This document shows positions 16,715-25,660 of a stretch of DNA of 64,000 nucleotides, one piece after another. Positions within the stretch are counted from its first letter, which is position 1, and each line of letters begins with the position of its first letter. A model generated the notes under the pieces. It worked only from the letters and a program-made list of their open reading frames with translations, was not told where the DNA came from and searched no databases. The stretch is from contig NZ_JPDS01000001.1 of assembly GCF_000766795.1 (NCBI RefSeq), positions 563,001 through 627,000 on the forward strand, written 5' to 3'. This stretch comes from Polaribacter sp. Hel1_85 (GTDB taxonomy: Bacteria; Bacteroidota; Bacteroidia; Flavobacteriales; Flavobacteriaceae). Made by a program: the position numbers and the translations under genes.

Positions 16715-18814
16715 TTATGATACTAATTCTTTTTGAACATTTGTAGGCACTGTTTGATAGGATGAAAACTTAGAATTAAAAGTTGCTTTTCCTTGTGTTA
16801 AAGAACGTAACACAGTAGAAAAACCAAACAATTCTGCAGCAGGTGTAATGCATTTTAACACTTGATAATTACCTTCTGTTTCAATTCCTAAAATCATAGA
16901 TCTTCTAGATTGTAACTCAGTCATTACATTACCCACCATTTGTTCTGGTACTTTTACAGAAATTTCTTTTGTAGGTTCTAACAATCTAGGGTTTGCGTTT
17001 AAAAAAGCTTCTTTAAAAGCATGTGCTGCTGCTATTTTAAAAGAAATATCATTAGAATCTACAGAATGCATTTTTCCATCATAGACCATCACTCTAATAT
17101 CTCTTGCAAAAGAATTTGTTAAAGGACCAGCTTCCATTACTTCTAAAATTCCTTTTTGTACAGAAGGTAAATAACGAGTGTCTATTGCACCACCCACAAT
17201 ACAATTATAGAAAACTAGTTTTCCTCCCCAAGGCAATTCTACCACTTCTTTTCCTCTTAAATTAAAACCTTCTGGTTCTGGCATACCTTCATACCAAGGC
17301 TCAATTTTTAAGTGTACTTGTGCAAACTGACCAGAACCACCAGATTGTTTTTTATGTCTGTAGTTTGCGTTTGCAGAACGTTGTATGGTTTCTCTGTATT
17401 GAATTTTAGGCTTTTTAAACCCTACTTTTACACCATAAATGTTTTCTAAAGTCCAAGTAATGGTTGCTAAATGCAATTCTCCTTGGCAACCAATTAAAGT
17501 TTCTTTGGTCTCGTTAGAATAATTGACAACAATTGTTGGATCCTGACTCTGTAAACGTTTTAAAGATTCGCTTAGTTTTTCTTCTTCTTTTACGTTTTCT
17601 GCAAAAATAACTTTGGTAATTCTTGGATCTGGATATTGAATGGGTTTTATGGTAAAACCTTCTGCTTTTGTAGCTAAAGTATCATTGGTTTCTGTAAACT
17701 TTAATTTGGTAGTTGCACCAATATCTCCTGTAGTTAATTTTGCAACAGGTTCTTTATTTTTACCATCCATAATGTATAACTGATTGATGGTTTCTGTTTC
17801 TCCGTTTCTACTATTAATCAATTTATCATTTACATGTATTTCTCCAGATTTTACTTTAAAGAAGGTTATTTGTCCTAAATTAGGTTGATAAATAGATTTA
17901 AACACAAACAAAACAGGAGCTGCATCTTTGCTTCTTTTTATTTCGTTTCCTTCAACACTTTGTTCTGGTTTTAAATCTGCTGCTGCAGGAGCCACATTAT
18001 CTATAAAGCCCATTAAACGGCCTGTTCCCATGTCATTTATGGCAGAAACGCAAAAAACAGGAAAAACTTCATGATTTAACATTCCAGCTTTGATTCCTGT
18101 TCTCATTTCATCTTCGTTCAATGTGCCTTTGTCAAAGAAAAGCTCCATCAATTCTTCGTCGTTTTCCGCGGCTTTTTCCACAAGCTCATTATGAAGTTGA
18201 TTTGCCAACTCAATTTGATCTTCTGGAATCGCCAATTTTTCAGGCTTTCCTCCTTCTGGACCAAATTTGTACATCTTCATCTTTAAAACATCAATAATAC
18301 ATTGGCTACCATCAACTTTTAAAGGATATTGAATTTTAATTGCATTGTTACCAACAAGTGCTTTGATACTATTAAAACTATTTTCGAAATTAGCATCTTT
18401 ATGATCTATTTGGTTGATTACAAAAAGTGTTGGTTTGTGATATTTGTCGATATAATTCCAAATAATTTCGGTTCCTATTTCTACACCATGTTTGGCATTA
18501 ATTACGGTGGTAATAGTATCTGAAACACGAATAGAAGATATAATTTCTCCTATAAAATCATCTAAACCAGGAGTATCTATAATGTTTATCTTATAATTTC
18601 TCCATTCTGTATGTAAAGGGGTTGCAAAAACGGAAGCTTGTCTTTCATGTTCTATTTCCTGATAATCAGAAATAGTGTTTTTAGTTTCAATGGCTCCCCT
18701 CCTTTTAATTATTCCAGCCTCAAATAACATGGTTTCTGCTAAAGTGGTTTTTCCACTATTATGGGCACCAACAAAGACAACATTTTTAATGTGTTTATCA
18801 TCATATATTTTCAT
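16715..18814 (-). CDS. Elongation factor G-like GTPase (EF-G paralogue)
   Basis: 699-residue translational GTPase with EF-G domain order. G1 is GAHNSGKT (16-23), G3 DTPG (80-83), and G4 is NQID (134-137) where canonical EF-G has NKxD. The switch I region reads HERQASVFATP rather than the RGIT of housekeeping EF-G. Domain IV is present (GGSGQFAQVHLKIEPW). It is not next to rpsL, rpsG or tuf, as true fusA would be. This class of EF-G-like proteins is widespread; their role in ribosome recycling or stress is not settled. Co-transcribed with a 127-residue coiled-coil gene. Base composition matches neighbours. Confidence 0.9.
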   Translation of the reverse strand: MKIYDDKHIKNVVFVGAHNSGKTTLAETMLFEAGIIKRRGAIETKNTISDYQEIEHERQASVFATPLHTEWRNYKINIIDTPGLDDFIGEIISSIRVSDTITTVINAKHGVEIGTEIIWNYIDKYHKPTLFVINQIDHKDANFENSFNSIKALVGNNAIKIQYPLKVDGSQCIIDVLKMKMYKFGPEGGKPEKLAIPEDQIELANQLHNELVEKAAENDEELMELFFDKGTLNEDEMRTGIKAGMLNHEVFPVFCVSAINDMGTGRLMGFIDNVAPAAADLKPEQSVEGNEIKRSKDAAPVLFVFKSIYQPNLGQITFFKVKSGEIHVNDKLINSRNGETETINQLYIMDGKNKEPVAKLTTGDIGATTKLKFTETNDTLATKAEGFTIKPIQYPDPRITKVIFAENVKEEEKLSESLKRLQSQDPTIVVNYSNETKETLIGCQGELHLATITWTLENIYGVKVGFKKPKIQYRETIQRSANANYRHKKQSGGSGQFAQVHLKIEPWYEGMPEPEGFNLRGKEVVELPWGGKLVFYNCIVGGAIDTRYLPSVQKGILEVMEAGPLTNSFARDIRVMVYDGKMHSVDSNDISFKIAAAHAFKEAFLNANPRLLEPTKEISVKVPEQMVGNVMTELQSRRSMILGIETEGNYQVLKCITPAAELFGFSTVLRSLTQGKATFNSKFSSYQTVPTNVQKELVS

Positions 18815-18897
18815 ACTCGTCGATTTATAAGATTACCCTATAAATTTAAAAATATAAATACATGAAAAATATGACTTTTATTAGGTTTTAGAAAAAC

Positions 18898-19710
18898 TTA
18901 CATGCTTTGTGTGTAAAAGTTGTAATCTTTTAATACGGCATCTATAAACTCTTTGTCACTTTTATGTACAGACTTAATTTGAGTTACTTCTAAAATTTTT
19001 GAACGCAATTTTATCAAGGTCTTATAATCATTATATTTTTGAGCCGTTTGAAACGTGTTTTTGATAATTCTAGCATCATTGTCAGACAATTTAATCACAT
19101 TGGGATATGTTGGTACATATTTATTAGAAATATCCTCTAAAATGGTCTCAGAGAACTTTACATCATCTTTCAAATAAATGACCACTGTATTTGCAATGAA
19201 ATCTCCAAAACGCTGATTGTCCTTTGTAAAAAGAATCATAAAGAAACCAATCATTTTTCCGAATAGAAATAAAATCCATAACAACCCAATTTCGTTATCT
19301 AAACCTAAAGAAGAAACATAGACAAATAATAGCATAAAAAGATTAAAATCTACCACTCTTAAAAACCAACGGATTACAAAATCTGTGGTAGAGGGTTTAA
19401 AACCTTCTATATTGATTACTTTTAATTGCAGTAATTTTTTTCCTATGGTTTGTCCGCCTAATAACAATTCTGTGTATAAAGAATAAAAGGTTACAGGTAA
19501 AAAAATCATGACATCTATGGCACGAACAGACCAAGAATCTCCTCCAACTGCTGCCTCAAATAATTTAAAGTCTAAAAAAGAAATGGCAAAATAGAGATAA
19601 GTAAACTTTAAAATGTTGTCTACACCAAATGCCAAGAGTCTTTGCCCCACATTTGCAAGGGTAAAATTGATGTTTACATTTTGTGCTGTTTTTATTTGGA
19701 GTCTTTTCAT
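18898..19710 (-). CDS. RDD-family membrane protein
   Basis: 270 residues from the ATG at 19710 (MKRLQIKTAQNVNINF); an upstream extension to 19833 overlaps the divergent spoIIM-like gene and lacks family character. The RDD domain has three or four membrane helices with the conserved Arg and Asp in QRLLAFGVDN and the signature segment KLKLQVIN-like (LLQLKVINIEG) and RWFLRVVD. A soluble C-terminal region of about 90 residues follows. It diverges with only 22 bp from the SpoIIM/DUF4129/DUF4350/MoxR/DUF58 operon, a conserved association in Bacteroidota. RDD proteins are thought to be transporters or membrane-stress components; exact role unknown. Confidence 0.85.
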   Translation of the reverse strand: MKRLQIKTAQNVNINFTLANVGQRLLAFGVDNILKFTYLYFAISFLDFKLFEAAVGGDSWSVRAIDVMIFLPVTFYSLYTELLLGGQTIGKKLLQLKVINIEGFKPSTTDFVIRWFLRVVDFNLFMLLFVYVSSLGLDNEIGLLWILFLFGKMIGFFMILFTKDNQRFGDFIANTVVIYLKDDVKFSETILEDISNKYVPTYPNVIKLSDNDARIIKNTFQTAQKYNDYKTLIKLRSKILEVTQIKSVHKSDKEFIDAVLKDYNFYTQSM

Positions 19711-19732
19711 GCAATGGTTAAATTCGCTCTGA

Positions 19733-20701
19733 ATGAGAGAAGTCGCTTTTATAAAGCAAAATAAAGAAAAATGGCTTGAATTTGAACAAGTAATTTCAAA
19801 TAAAGAGAAAAAAAGTCCTGACGACATAGCCAACTTGCATATTAAGATTATGAATGATCTTGTTTATGCCCAAACGTATTACCCAAAAAGTAAGGTTACT
19901 CAGTTTTTAAATAAGTTAGCAAAAACAAGCTTTGACAAGGTATATCACTCAAAAAGACGCAATAGAAATGTCTTTTTATATTTCTTTTTTGATAAAGTGC
20001 CACTACTCTGCTATCAGTACAAAAAATTTATTTACTTATCCTTTATTGTCTTTTTCGCCTTTTTTTTAATCGGATTATTATCAACATTTAATGATGCTTC
20101 TTTTGCGCGTCAAATATTAGGAAACAGTTATGTAAATCAAACCATAGAAAACATAGAAAGTGGCGATGCAATGGCCATTTATAAAGGTGGAAGCAATTGG
20201 GGAACTTTTATTGGAATTTATGACAACAACCAACGTGTTGGATTAAACATGTTTCTTTCGGGTTTGTTTTTAGGGATTGGAACCGGTGTTTACGTGGTTT
20301 ACAATGCAATTATGGTGGCTGTTTTTCAGGCCTTCTTCTATCAAAACAATAGTTTTTTTGATAGTATAAAAGGTATCTGGATTCATGGAACTTATGAAAT
20401 ATTTAGCATGATTATAGAAGCTGCAGCGGGTTATATAATTGGAGCAAGTATTTTATTTCCTGGTGCATTTAAACGCTTAGAATCGTTTAAAAGAGGAATG
20501 AAAAATGCTTTTTACATCTTTATAAGTACCATTCCGTTTACTTTAGTTGCAGCTTTTTTAGAAGGTTATATTACCAGATATTCTAATAGTATGCCCACTA
20601 TTATGTGTTTTGTAATTATTGGTTTTAGCTTGATTTCTATTAGTTATTATTATTTAATTTTCCCTTTTAAAGTGGCTAATAAATACAATTTACGTTCATG
20701 A
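19733..20701 (+). CDS. SpoIIM / DUF95-family membrane protein
   Basis: 322-residue protein with a soluble N-terminal part (about 1-95) and five or six membrane helices related to SpoIIM (stage II sporulation protein M). It carries the family features of an extracytoplasmic loop containing GGSNWGTFIGIYDNNQRVGLN and the segment GIWIHGTYEIFSMIIEAAAGY with buried His and Glu. The organism group does not sporulate; in this family SpoIIM homologues are usually linked to MoxR/DUF58 genes, as here. Stop and next start overlap (ATGA at 20698-20701). Function outside Firmicutes is not established. Confidence 0.85.
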   Translation: MREVAFIKQNKEKWLEFEQVISNKEKKSPDDIANLHIKIMNDLVYAQTYYPKSKVTQFLNKLAKTSFDKVYHSKRRNRNVFLYFFFDKVPLLCYQYKKFIYLSFIVFFAFFLIGLLSTFNDASFARQILGNSYVNQTIENIESGDAMAIYKGGSNWGTFIGIYDNNQRVGLNMFLSGLFLGIGTGVYVVYNAIMVAVFQAFFYQNNSFFDSIKGIWIHGTYEIFSMIIEAAAGYIIGASILFPGAFKRLESFKRGMKNAFYIFISTIPFTLVAAFLEGYITRYSNSMPTIMCFVIIGFSLISISYYYLIFPFKVANKYNLRS

Positions 20702-21444
20702 AAAAATTACTTTTTTTAGGGTTCCTTTTCTTTGCTACCATCACTTTTGGGCAGTTTTTGCAAGAAGAAACTGTTGCTGTCGAGAAAGTAATAAAAAAGG
20801 TAATTCAAAAAGAAATAAAGATAGATACCTCTCAATATAACAAATCTATTGAATATGCAGAAAAAAGAGCTTTTAGAGAAGATTTAAAAGAAAAGTATGA
20901 TGATAAGGAGTTTGTTTATGCGGAAGAAGAAATTGAGGAAGAAGAGGAACCGTCATCAATAAATCCTGCTTTTGCACAAGCTATTTTATTTTTTATCAGT
21001 AAAATATTCCCTTTTTTATTAGGAGGAATTATCATTTTTATCATTCTAAAAACCTTTTTAGGCACAGAAACCAACTTTTGGAACTTTAAAAAGTCGAAAA
21101 AGAAAGTAGCAGAAAAATTAATCTACGAAGAGGAAGATATTCATGAAACAGATATTGATGGTTTATTACAAAAAGCAATCAACAATAAAGCATATAGATT
21201 GGCAATTCGTTATTACTATTTATCAGTTTTAAAAACCTTGTCTAACAGTAAACTTATTGATTATCATAAAGATAAAACCAATTCAGAATACCTGTTTGAA
21301 ATTGAAAATGAAACGACAAGAACCGAGTTTTCGTATTTGTCATATGTATATTCTTATGTTTGGTATGGAGATTTTCCAATAGATGAAGTCAACTTTAAAT
21401 TGGCAGAAAATAAGTATCAATCTTTTAAAAATTCTTTAAAATGA
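20698..21444 (+). CDS. DUF4129-type membrane protein of the MoxR cluster
   Basis: 248 residues: signal peptide (1-18, FGQ end), an acidic periplasmic stretch (EEEIEEEEEP near 80-90), one membrane helix (about 100-122) and a cytoplasmic C-terminal DUF4129-like helical domain (about 150-248, with LAIRYYYLSVLKTLS and YVWYGDFPI). Overlaps its upstream neighbour by four bases and the next gene by four, so translation is coupled. Member of the SpoIIM-DUF4129-DUF4350-MoxR-DUF58 series. Role unknown. Confidence 0.8.
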   Translation: MKKLLFLGFLFFATITFGQFLQEETVAVEKVIKKVIQKEIKIDTSQYNKSIEYAEKRAFREDLKEKYDDKEFVYAEEEIEEEEEPSSINPAFAQAILFFISKIFPFLLGGIIIFIILKTFLGTETNFWNFKKSKKKVAEKLIYEEEDIHETDIDGLLQKAINNKAYRLAIRYYYLSVLKTLSNSKLIDYHKDKTNSEYLFEIENETTRTEFSYLSYVYSYVWYGDFPIDEVNFKLAENKYQSFKNSLK

Positions 21445-22652
21445 TGGTATTTAATCAACTGAAAAAATATGCTCCTCTCCTATTCTTATTTGTATTAATA
21501 AGCTGTAATAAAACAGATTGGAACGAAAATTTTAAAGAAAAAGAGAAAACTCCGTTTGGAAATTACATCATTTATAATGAAGCTTCAGCACTTTTTAAAG
21601 ACTATGAAGTTACTTTGTTAAAAGAAAATATATATGACTATTTATTGTTTGATTCTGATTTAGATAGCACCAAAATTCAGAATTATGTTTGTATTAAACA
21701 TAGTGGTTATAAGTATTCTAATGAAGGTGTTACGGAACTTTTAGACTTTGTTTCTAAAGGAAATAACGTGTTCTTAGCTTTTAATCACTTTAAAGATACT
21801 TTACAAGCATCCTTAAAATTTACGACCAATAATTTAGATGAAAAGATTTTTTTAGTTAAAGATTTAAAGAAGTTAAAAGGAACTTTTGAATTGAATAATG
21901 ATCAATTTTCTAAAACGTCTTTTACTTTTGATAGAAATATACGCAGAAACTACTTTTTACAATACAATAAAAACAGTACCAATGTTTTAGGAACTATTGA
22001 GGTTGATGGAGAAAAAGTACCCAATTTTGTAAAAATACATCATGGAAAAGGCGCTTTTTACTTACACACGCAGCCAATTGCATTTACCAATTACAATTTA
22101 TTAAATGGTAGAGAAACCTATGCTGCAAATGTATTTTCTTATTTACCAAATGCTGCTATTTTGTGGGATCCACACATAAAATCGAGTAAATATTCAGAAA
22201 AAAAAGAAGACAGTACCAATGTTTTTAAATTCTTTTTAGAACATCAAACTTTAACGTGGTTTTTATTTGTGTCATTAGTTGGTTTATTATTGTTTATGAT
22301 TTTTAATGCAAGAAGAAAACAACGACCAATTCCTATTATTGAGCCTTTAAAAAACTCAACGGTAGCATTTACACAAACCATTGCAAACCTGTATTTAAAA
22401 GAACAAGATCACAAGAATTTGGTTGATAAAAAAATAGGGTATTTTTTAGAGAAAGTACGTTCTAGATACCTTTTAAATACCACCAATTTAAACGCAGATT
22501 TTATTGAAAAATTAGCTGCTAAATCTGGTAATGAATTACAGAGAACAAAATATTTAATCAATACAATCATTACTTTAAATAAAAGAACAGAATCTTCTGA
22601 AGAAGAGTTAGTTGTATTACATAAAATGATTGAAAAATTCTTAAAAAATTAA
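21441..22652 (+). CDS. DUF4350-domain lipoprotein/membrane protein
   Basis: 403 residues. The N-terminus has a lipobox-like end (FVLISC) at about residue 22, then a periplasmic DUF4350 domain (about 40-235), a membrane helix (about 272-288) and a cytoplasmic helical tail (about 300-403). DUF4350 proteins are fixed companions of MoxR/DUF58 genes. It overlaps the DUF4129 gene by four bases and is followed after 3 bp by the MoxR ATPase. A lipoprotein with a further transmembrane helix is unusual; the first hydrophobic segment may instead be an uncleaved anchor. Confidence 0.8.
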   Translation: MMVFNQLKKYAPLLFLFVLISCNKTDWNENFKEKEKTPFGNYIIYNEASALFKDYEVTLLKENIYDYLLFDSDLDSTKIQNYVCIKHSGYKYSNEGVTELLDFVSKGNNVFLAFNHFKDTLQASLKFTTNNLDEKIFLVKDLKKLKGTFELNNDQFSKTSFTFDRNIRRNYFLQYNKNSTNVLGTIEVDGEKVPNFVKIHHGKGAFYLHTQPIAFTNYNLLNGRETYAANVFSYLPNAAILWDPHIKSSKYSEKKEDSTNVFKFFLEHQTLTWFLFVSLVGLLLFMIFNARRKQRPIPIIEPLKNSTVAFTQTIANLYLKEQDHKNLVDKKIGYFLEKVRSRYLLNTTNLNADFIEKLAAKSGNELQRTKYLINTIITLNKRTESSEEELVVLHKMIEKFLKN

Positions 22653-22655
22653 AAT

Positions 22656-23660
22656 ATGGAAGCACCAAATAACGAAGAAACACCAAATAATTTAGAATTT
22701 GAAAACAGAATAGATTTATCTGAATTACAAGCCTGTGTTTTTAAGATAAAAAAGGAATTACAAAAAGTAATTGTTGGTCAAAAAGAAATGATGGATTTAT
22801 TAATTGTTTCCCTCCTTTCTGATGGTCATGTTTTAATAGAAGGAGTTCCTGGAGTTGCCAAAACAATTACAGCTAAATTGTTAGCAAGAACTATTGATGT
22901 TGGTTTTAGTAGAATTCAGTTTACACCAGATTTAATGCCTTCAGATATTTTAGGAACTTCTGTTTTTAATGTAAAAACATCCGAATTTGAGTTTAAAAAA
23001 GGACCTATTTTTTCTAGCATGATTTTAATTGATGAAATCAACAGAGCACCTGCAAAAACACAAGCTGCTTTGTTTGAAGTTATGGAAGAAAAGCAAATTA
23101 CTATTGATGGACACACCTTTAAAATGGAAGAGCCTTTTGTTGTTTTAGCGACCCAAAACCCAATAGAACAAGAAGGAACTTACAGATTGCCTGAAGCGCA
23201 ATTAGATCGTTTTCTATTTAAAATTAATGTAGAATACCCAAATGCTGATGAAGAATTACAAATCATCATGAAAGAACAAGCTTTAGAAAACACTACAAAA
23301 GCAAGTAAAATTGAAACCGTAATTACAGGTAAGAAAATAATTGAGTTTAGAAATCTAGTCAATCAAATAAAAATAGAAGAAAACTTATTAAAATATATTG
23401 CGAATATTGTTGTGAATACACGCTCTAATTCCTTTTTATATTTAGGCGCTTCACCCAGAGCAAGTATTGCTATTTTAGGCGCTTCTAAAGCATTTGCTGC
23501 TATTGAAGGACGCGATTTTGTAACACCAGAAGATATTAAAAGAGCTACAATTCCGGTTCTAGAGCATAGAGTAATTGTAACACCAGAAAGAGAAATGGAA
23601 GGTTTAACAAGCAAACAAATTATAGAACAAATTATTGAAGCAGTAGAAATACCGAGGTAA
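22656..23660 (+). CDS. MoxR-family AAA+ ATPase
   Basis: 334-residue AAA+ chaperone. Walker A GVPGVAKT (63-70), Walker B with MILIDEINRA (about 122-131), sensor 1 ATQNP, and the MoxR-typical EGTYRLPEAQLDRF. MoxR ATPases assemble or insert metal centres and fold secreted or membrane complexes, usually with vWA proteins. Here the partner is the DUF58 (vWA-like) gene 138 bp downstream, separated by a dispersed repeat. No BatA/B/C/D genes follow, so this is the SpoIIM-linked variant rather than the aerotolerance (Bat) operon. Confidence 0.92.
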   Translation: MEAPNNEETPNNLEFENRIDLSELQACVFKIKKELQKVIVGQKEMMDLLIVSLLSDGHVLIEGVPGVAKTITAKLLARTIDVGFSRIQFTPDLMPSDILGTSVFNVKTSEFEFKKGPIFSSMILIDEINRAPAKTQAALFEVMEEKQITIDGHTFKMEEPFVVLATQNPIEQEGTYRLPEAQLDRFLFKINVEYPNADEELQIIMKEQALENTTKASKIETVITGKKIIEFRNLVNQIKIEENLLKYIANIVVNTRSNSFLYLGASPRASIAILGASKAFAAIEGRDFVTPEDIKRATIPVLEHRVIVTPEREMEGLTSKQIIEQIIEAVEIPR

Positions 23661-23680
23661 AAAATAATATTTATAAATCT

Positions 23681-23773
23681 GTTATCTCGAAATGAGGAAC
23701 GATTGAGAGATCTCATTATTATAGATTATAGATTCCCCCTCATTCTTTGTTCGGAATGAGATCTGAATTTTAA
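23681..23773 (+). repeat. Dispersed hairpin repeat between moxR and DUF58
   Basis: Palindromic element (TCTCGAAATGAGG ... TTCGGAATGAGATCT) of the kind scattered through Flavobacteriia genomes; related sequence at 27770-27845 and 27923-27990. It interrupts an otherwise tightly packed operon. Confidence 0.6.
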
Positions 23774-23798
23774 AAAACTCACAATTATATAAACAACA

Positions 23799-25133
23799 TT
23801 GAAACACTTTTACAACACTTTATTTTTAAATAACAGATTCTTCTACTTTTTAGGAGGAATCTCAATCCTTTTTGTGGTTGGTTTTTTTATACCTGTCTTT
23901 TTTGACATCTCTAAAGTGTTGCTTTTTATTTTAGTAGTTTTAGTGTTGGTAGATATTTTTATTTTATACAATATAAAAAATGCAATTACGGTAAATCGTT
24001 ATTTACCAGAGCGTTTATCGAATGGAGATGTAAATAAAATTTCGATGCAATTACAGAATTTGTATGGATTTAATGCACATTTATCAATTATTGAAGAAAT
24101 TCCGTTTCAATTTCAAAAAAGAGATTTTATCTTTAATTTAATTTTATCCAATAAAGAAGAAAAAACCATCCATTATGACTTAATCCCCACAAAAAGAGGT
24201 GTTTATTTATTCGGAAATATTAATATATACGCTTGTTCTCCATTACAATTAGCAACTAAAAAATACATTTTAGGAACTGAAAAAGAAGTAAAATGTTATC
24301 CTTCTTTTTTAAAATTAAGAGATTTTGATTTTAGAGCCTTTAATAACGATGCAATTTCATACGGAACAAAAAAAGTAAGAAGAATTGGGCATTCTTTAGA
24401 GTTTGAACAAATTAAAGAATATGTTTCTGGTGATGATATCCGTTCATTAAACTGGAAAGCAACTGCAAAAAGAAATCAGTTAATGATCAATCAATATGTA
24501 GAAGAAAAATCGCAACCAGTATATTCAATTATTGATAAAGGACGTGCAATGCAAATGCATTTTAATAATTTAAGTCTTTTAGATTATGCGATAAACGCCA
24601 CTTTAGCAATCAGTAATGTTATTTTAAGAAAACAAGACAAAGCAGGGATGCTTTCTTTTTCAACAAAACTAGAAGATTGGGTAGTTGCTGAAAAAAGGAG
24701 CTCTCAAATAAGTTTAATTTCTGAAGCTTTACACAATATAAAAACGGATTTCTCAGAATCAGATTTTAGTACTTTATATGCTGTGGTAAAAAGGAAAATT
24801 ACCCATAGAAGTTTGTTGATTTTATATACAAATTTCGAAACGATGGATGGTTTAAAAAGACAACTCCCCTATTTAAGAGCGTTGGCTAAAAACCATTTAG
24901 TATTGGTTGTTTTCTTTGAAAACACAGAACTAGAAGCATTAACAACTTCTAAAAGCGAAGATGTTTTAGGTGTTTATGATAGTATTATTGCAGAGAAGTT
25001 TATGTATGAAAAGAAAAGCATTGTAAAAGAGTTAAAAAAATACGGAATTCAATCTGTTTTAACCAAACCAGAAAATTTAACAGGTGATACAATTAACAAG
25101 TATTTAGACTTAAAATCTAGAGGTCTTTTTTAA
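23799..25133 (+). CDS. DUF58 (vWA-like) protein
   Basis: 444 residues, starting at TTG 23799 (KHFYNTLFLNNRFFYFLGG); this start keeps the conserved N-terminal sequence before the first of two membrane helices (about 15-55), and no ATG fits. The DUF58 signature is at about 195-245 (GHSLEFEQIKEYVSGDDIRSLNWKATAKR split across positions 200-228), followed by a vWA-like fold with SIIDKGRAM. DUF58 proteins are substrates or partners of MoxR ATPases. It is the last gene of the operon; a repeat separates it from moxR. Confidence 0.88.
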   Translation: MKHFYNTLFLNNRFFYFLGGISILFVVGFFIPVFFDISKVLLFILVVLVLVDIFILYNIKNAITVNRYLPERLSNGDVNKISMQLQNLYGFNAHLSIIEEIPFQFQKRDFIFNLILSNKEEKTIHYDLIPTKRGVYLFGNINIYACSPLQLATKKYILGTEKEVKCYPSFLKLRDFDFRAFNNDAISYGTKKVRRIGHSLEFEQIKEYVSGDDIRSLNWKATAKRNQLMINQYVEEKSQPVYSIIDKGRAMQMHFNNLSLLDYAINATLAISNVILRKQDKAGMLSFSTKLEDWVVAEKRSSQISLISEALHNIKTDFSESDFSTLYAVVKRKITHRSLLILYTNFETMDGLKRQLPYLRALAKNHLVLVVFFENTELEALTTSKSEDVLGVYDSIIAEKFMYEKKSIVKELKKYGIQSVLTKPENLTGDTINKYLDLKSRGLF

Positions 25134-25142
25134 GGAATTCTT

Positions 25143-25150
25143 TATCTTTG
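25143..25150 (+). promoter_or_regulatory. -7 promoter box for the DUF805 gene
   Basis: TATCTTTG, exact TAnnTTTG, ending 17 bases before the ATG at 25168. Confidence 0.6.
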
Positions 25151-25167
25151 AAGTTAAAATAAAAAAA

Positions 25168-25560
25168 ATGAATTGGTATTTAAAAGTATTAAGAGATCAC
25201 TATTTAGATTTTAAAGGAAGAGCAAGACGTCAAGAATTTTGGATGTTTACACTTATTAACATCATTATTTCTTACTCTTTTACAGGCTTAGAGTGGGCTA
25301 CTGGATCAACTATATTTAGTATGCTTTCGTTAATTTATTCTCTTCTTGTATTAATACCCGGTCTAGGAGTATCCGTAAGAAGATTGCATGATGTTGGTAA
25401 AAGTGGTTGGTATTACTTATTAATATTTATTCCAATTATTGGATGGATTTGGTTGATTGTTTTATTTGCGATGGAAGGAGAATCTAGACCCAATGAATGG
25501 GGAGAAAACCCAAAAGGAATTGGTAATGATTCTGCAATCAATCAAATTGGTAGAGAGTAA
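25168..25560 (+). CDS. DUF805 membrane protein
   Basis: 130 residues with three or four helices. Family marks are the N-terminal YLKVLRDHYLDFKGRARRQE (residues 4-23), the motif SVRRLHDVGKSGWYYLL (conserved RRLHD) and the C-terminal GESRPNEWGENP. DUF805 proteins are small inner-membrane proteins of unknown function. It has its own promoter box and is closed by a strong terminator, so it is monocistronic. Confidence 0.9.
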   Translation: MNWYLKVLRDHYLDFKGRARRQEFWMFTLINIIISYSFTGLEWATGSTIFSMLSLIYSLLVLIPGLGVSVRRLHDVGKSGWYYLLIFIPIIGWIWLIVLFAMEGESRPNEWGENPKGIGNDSAINQIGRE

Positions 25561-25585
25561 TGCATAAAACATCAAAATAATACAG

Positions 25586-25613
25586 AAGGTTGCTAATTTA
25601 GCAACCTTTTTTT
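25586..25613 (+). terminator. Rho-independent terminator
   Basis: Perfect 8-bp stem AAGGTTGC / GCAACCTT with a 7-base loop and a run of T. Confidence 0.9.
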
Positions 25614-25648
25614 ATGAACATAAAACTCTATTTAAAATTAAATAAAAG

Positions 25649-25656
25649 TACTTTTG
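25649..25656 (+). promoter_or_regulatory. -7 promoter box four bases before the MFS start
   Basis: TACTTTTG matches TAnnTTTG. Only four bases separate it from the GTG at 25661, so transcription should begin at about the start codon and the mRNA would be leaderless. Confidence 0.6.
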
Positions 25657-25660
25657 TCAA

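Noticed and set aside
16715..18814. Housekeeping translation factor fusA
   Set aside because: The G4 and switch I motifs differ from canonical EF-G and the str-operon neighbours are absent.
18711..19833. RDD protein extended to 19833
   Set aside because: The extra 41 residues overlap the divergent SpoIIM-like gene and precede the conserved start MKRLQIKTAQN at 19710.
22656..25133. Bat aerotolerance operon
   Set aside because: MoxR and DUF58 are present but no BatA/B vWA, BatC TPR or BatD genes follow; the upstream genes mark the SpoIIM-linked variant.
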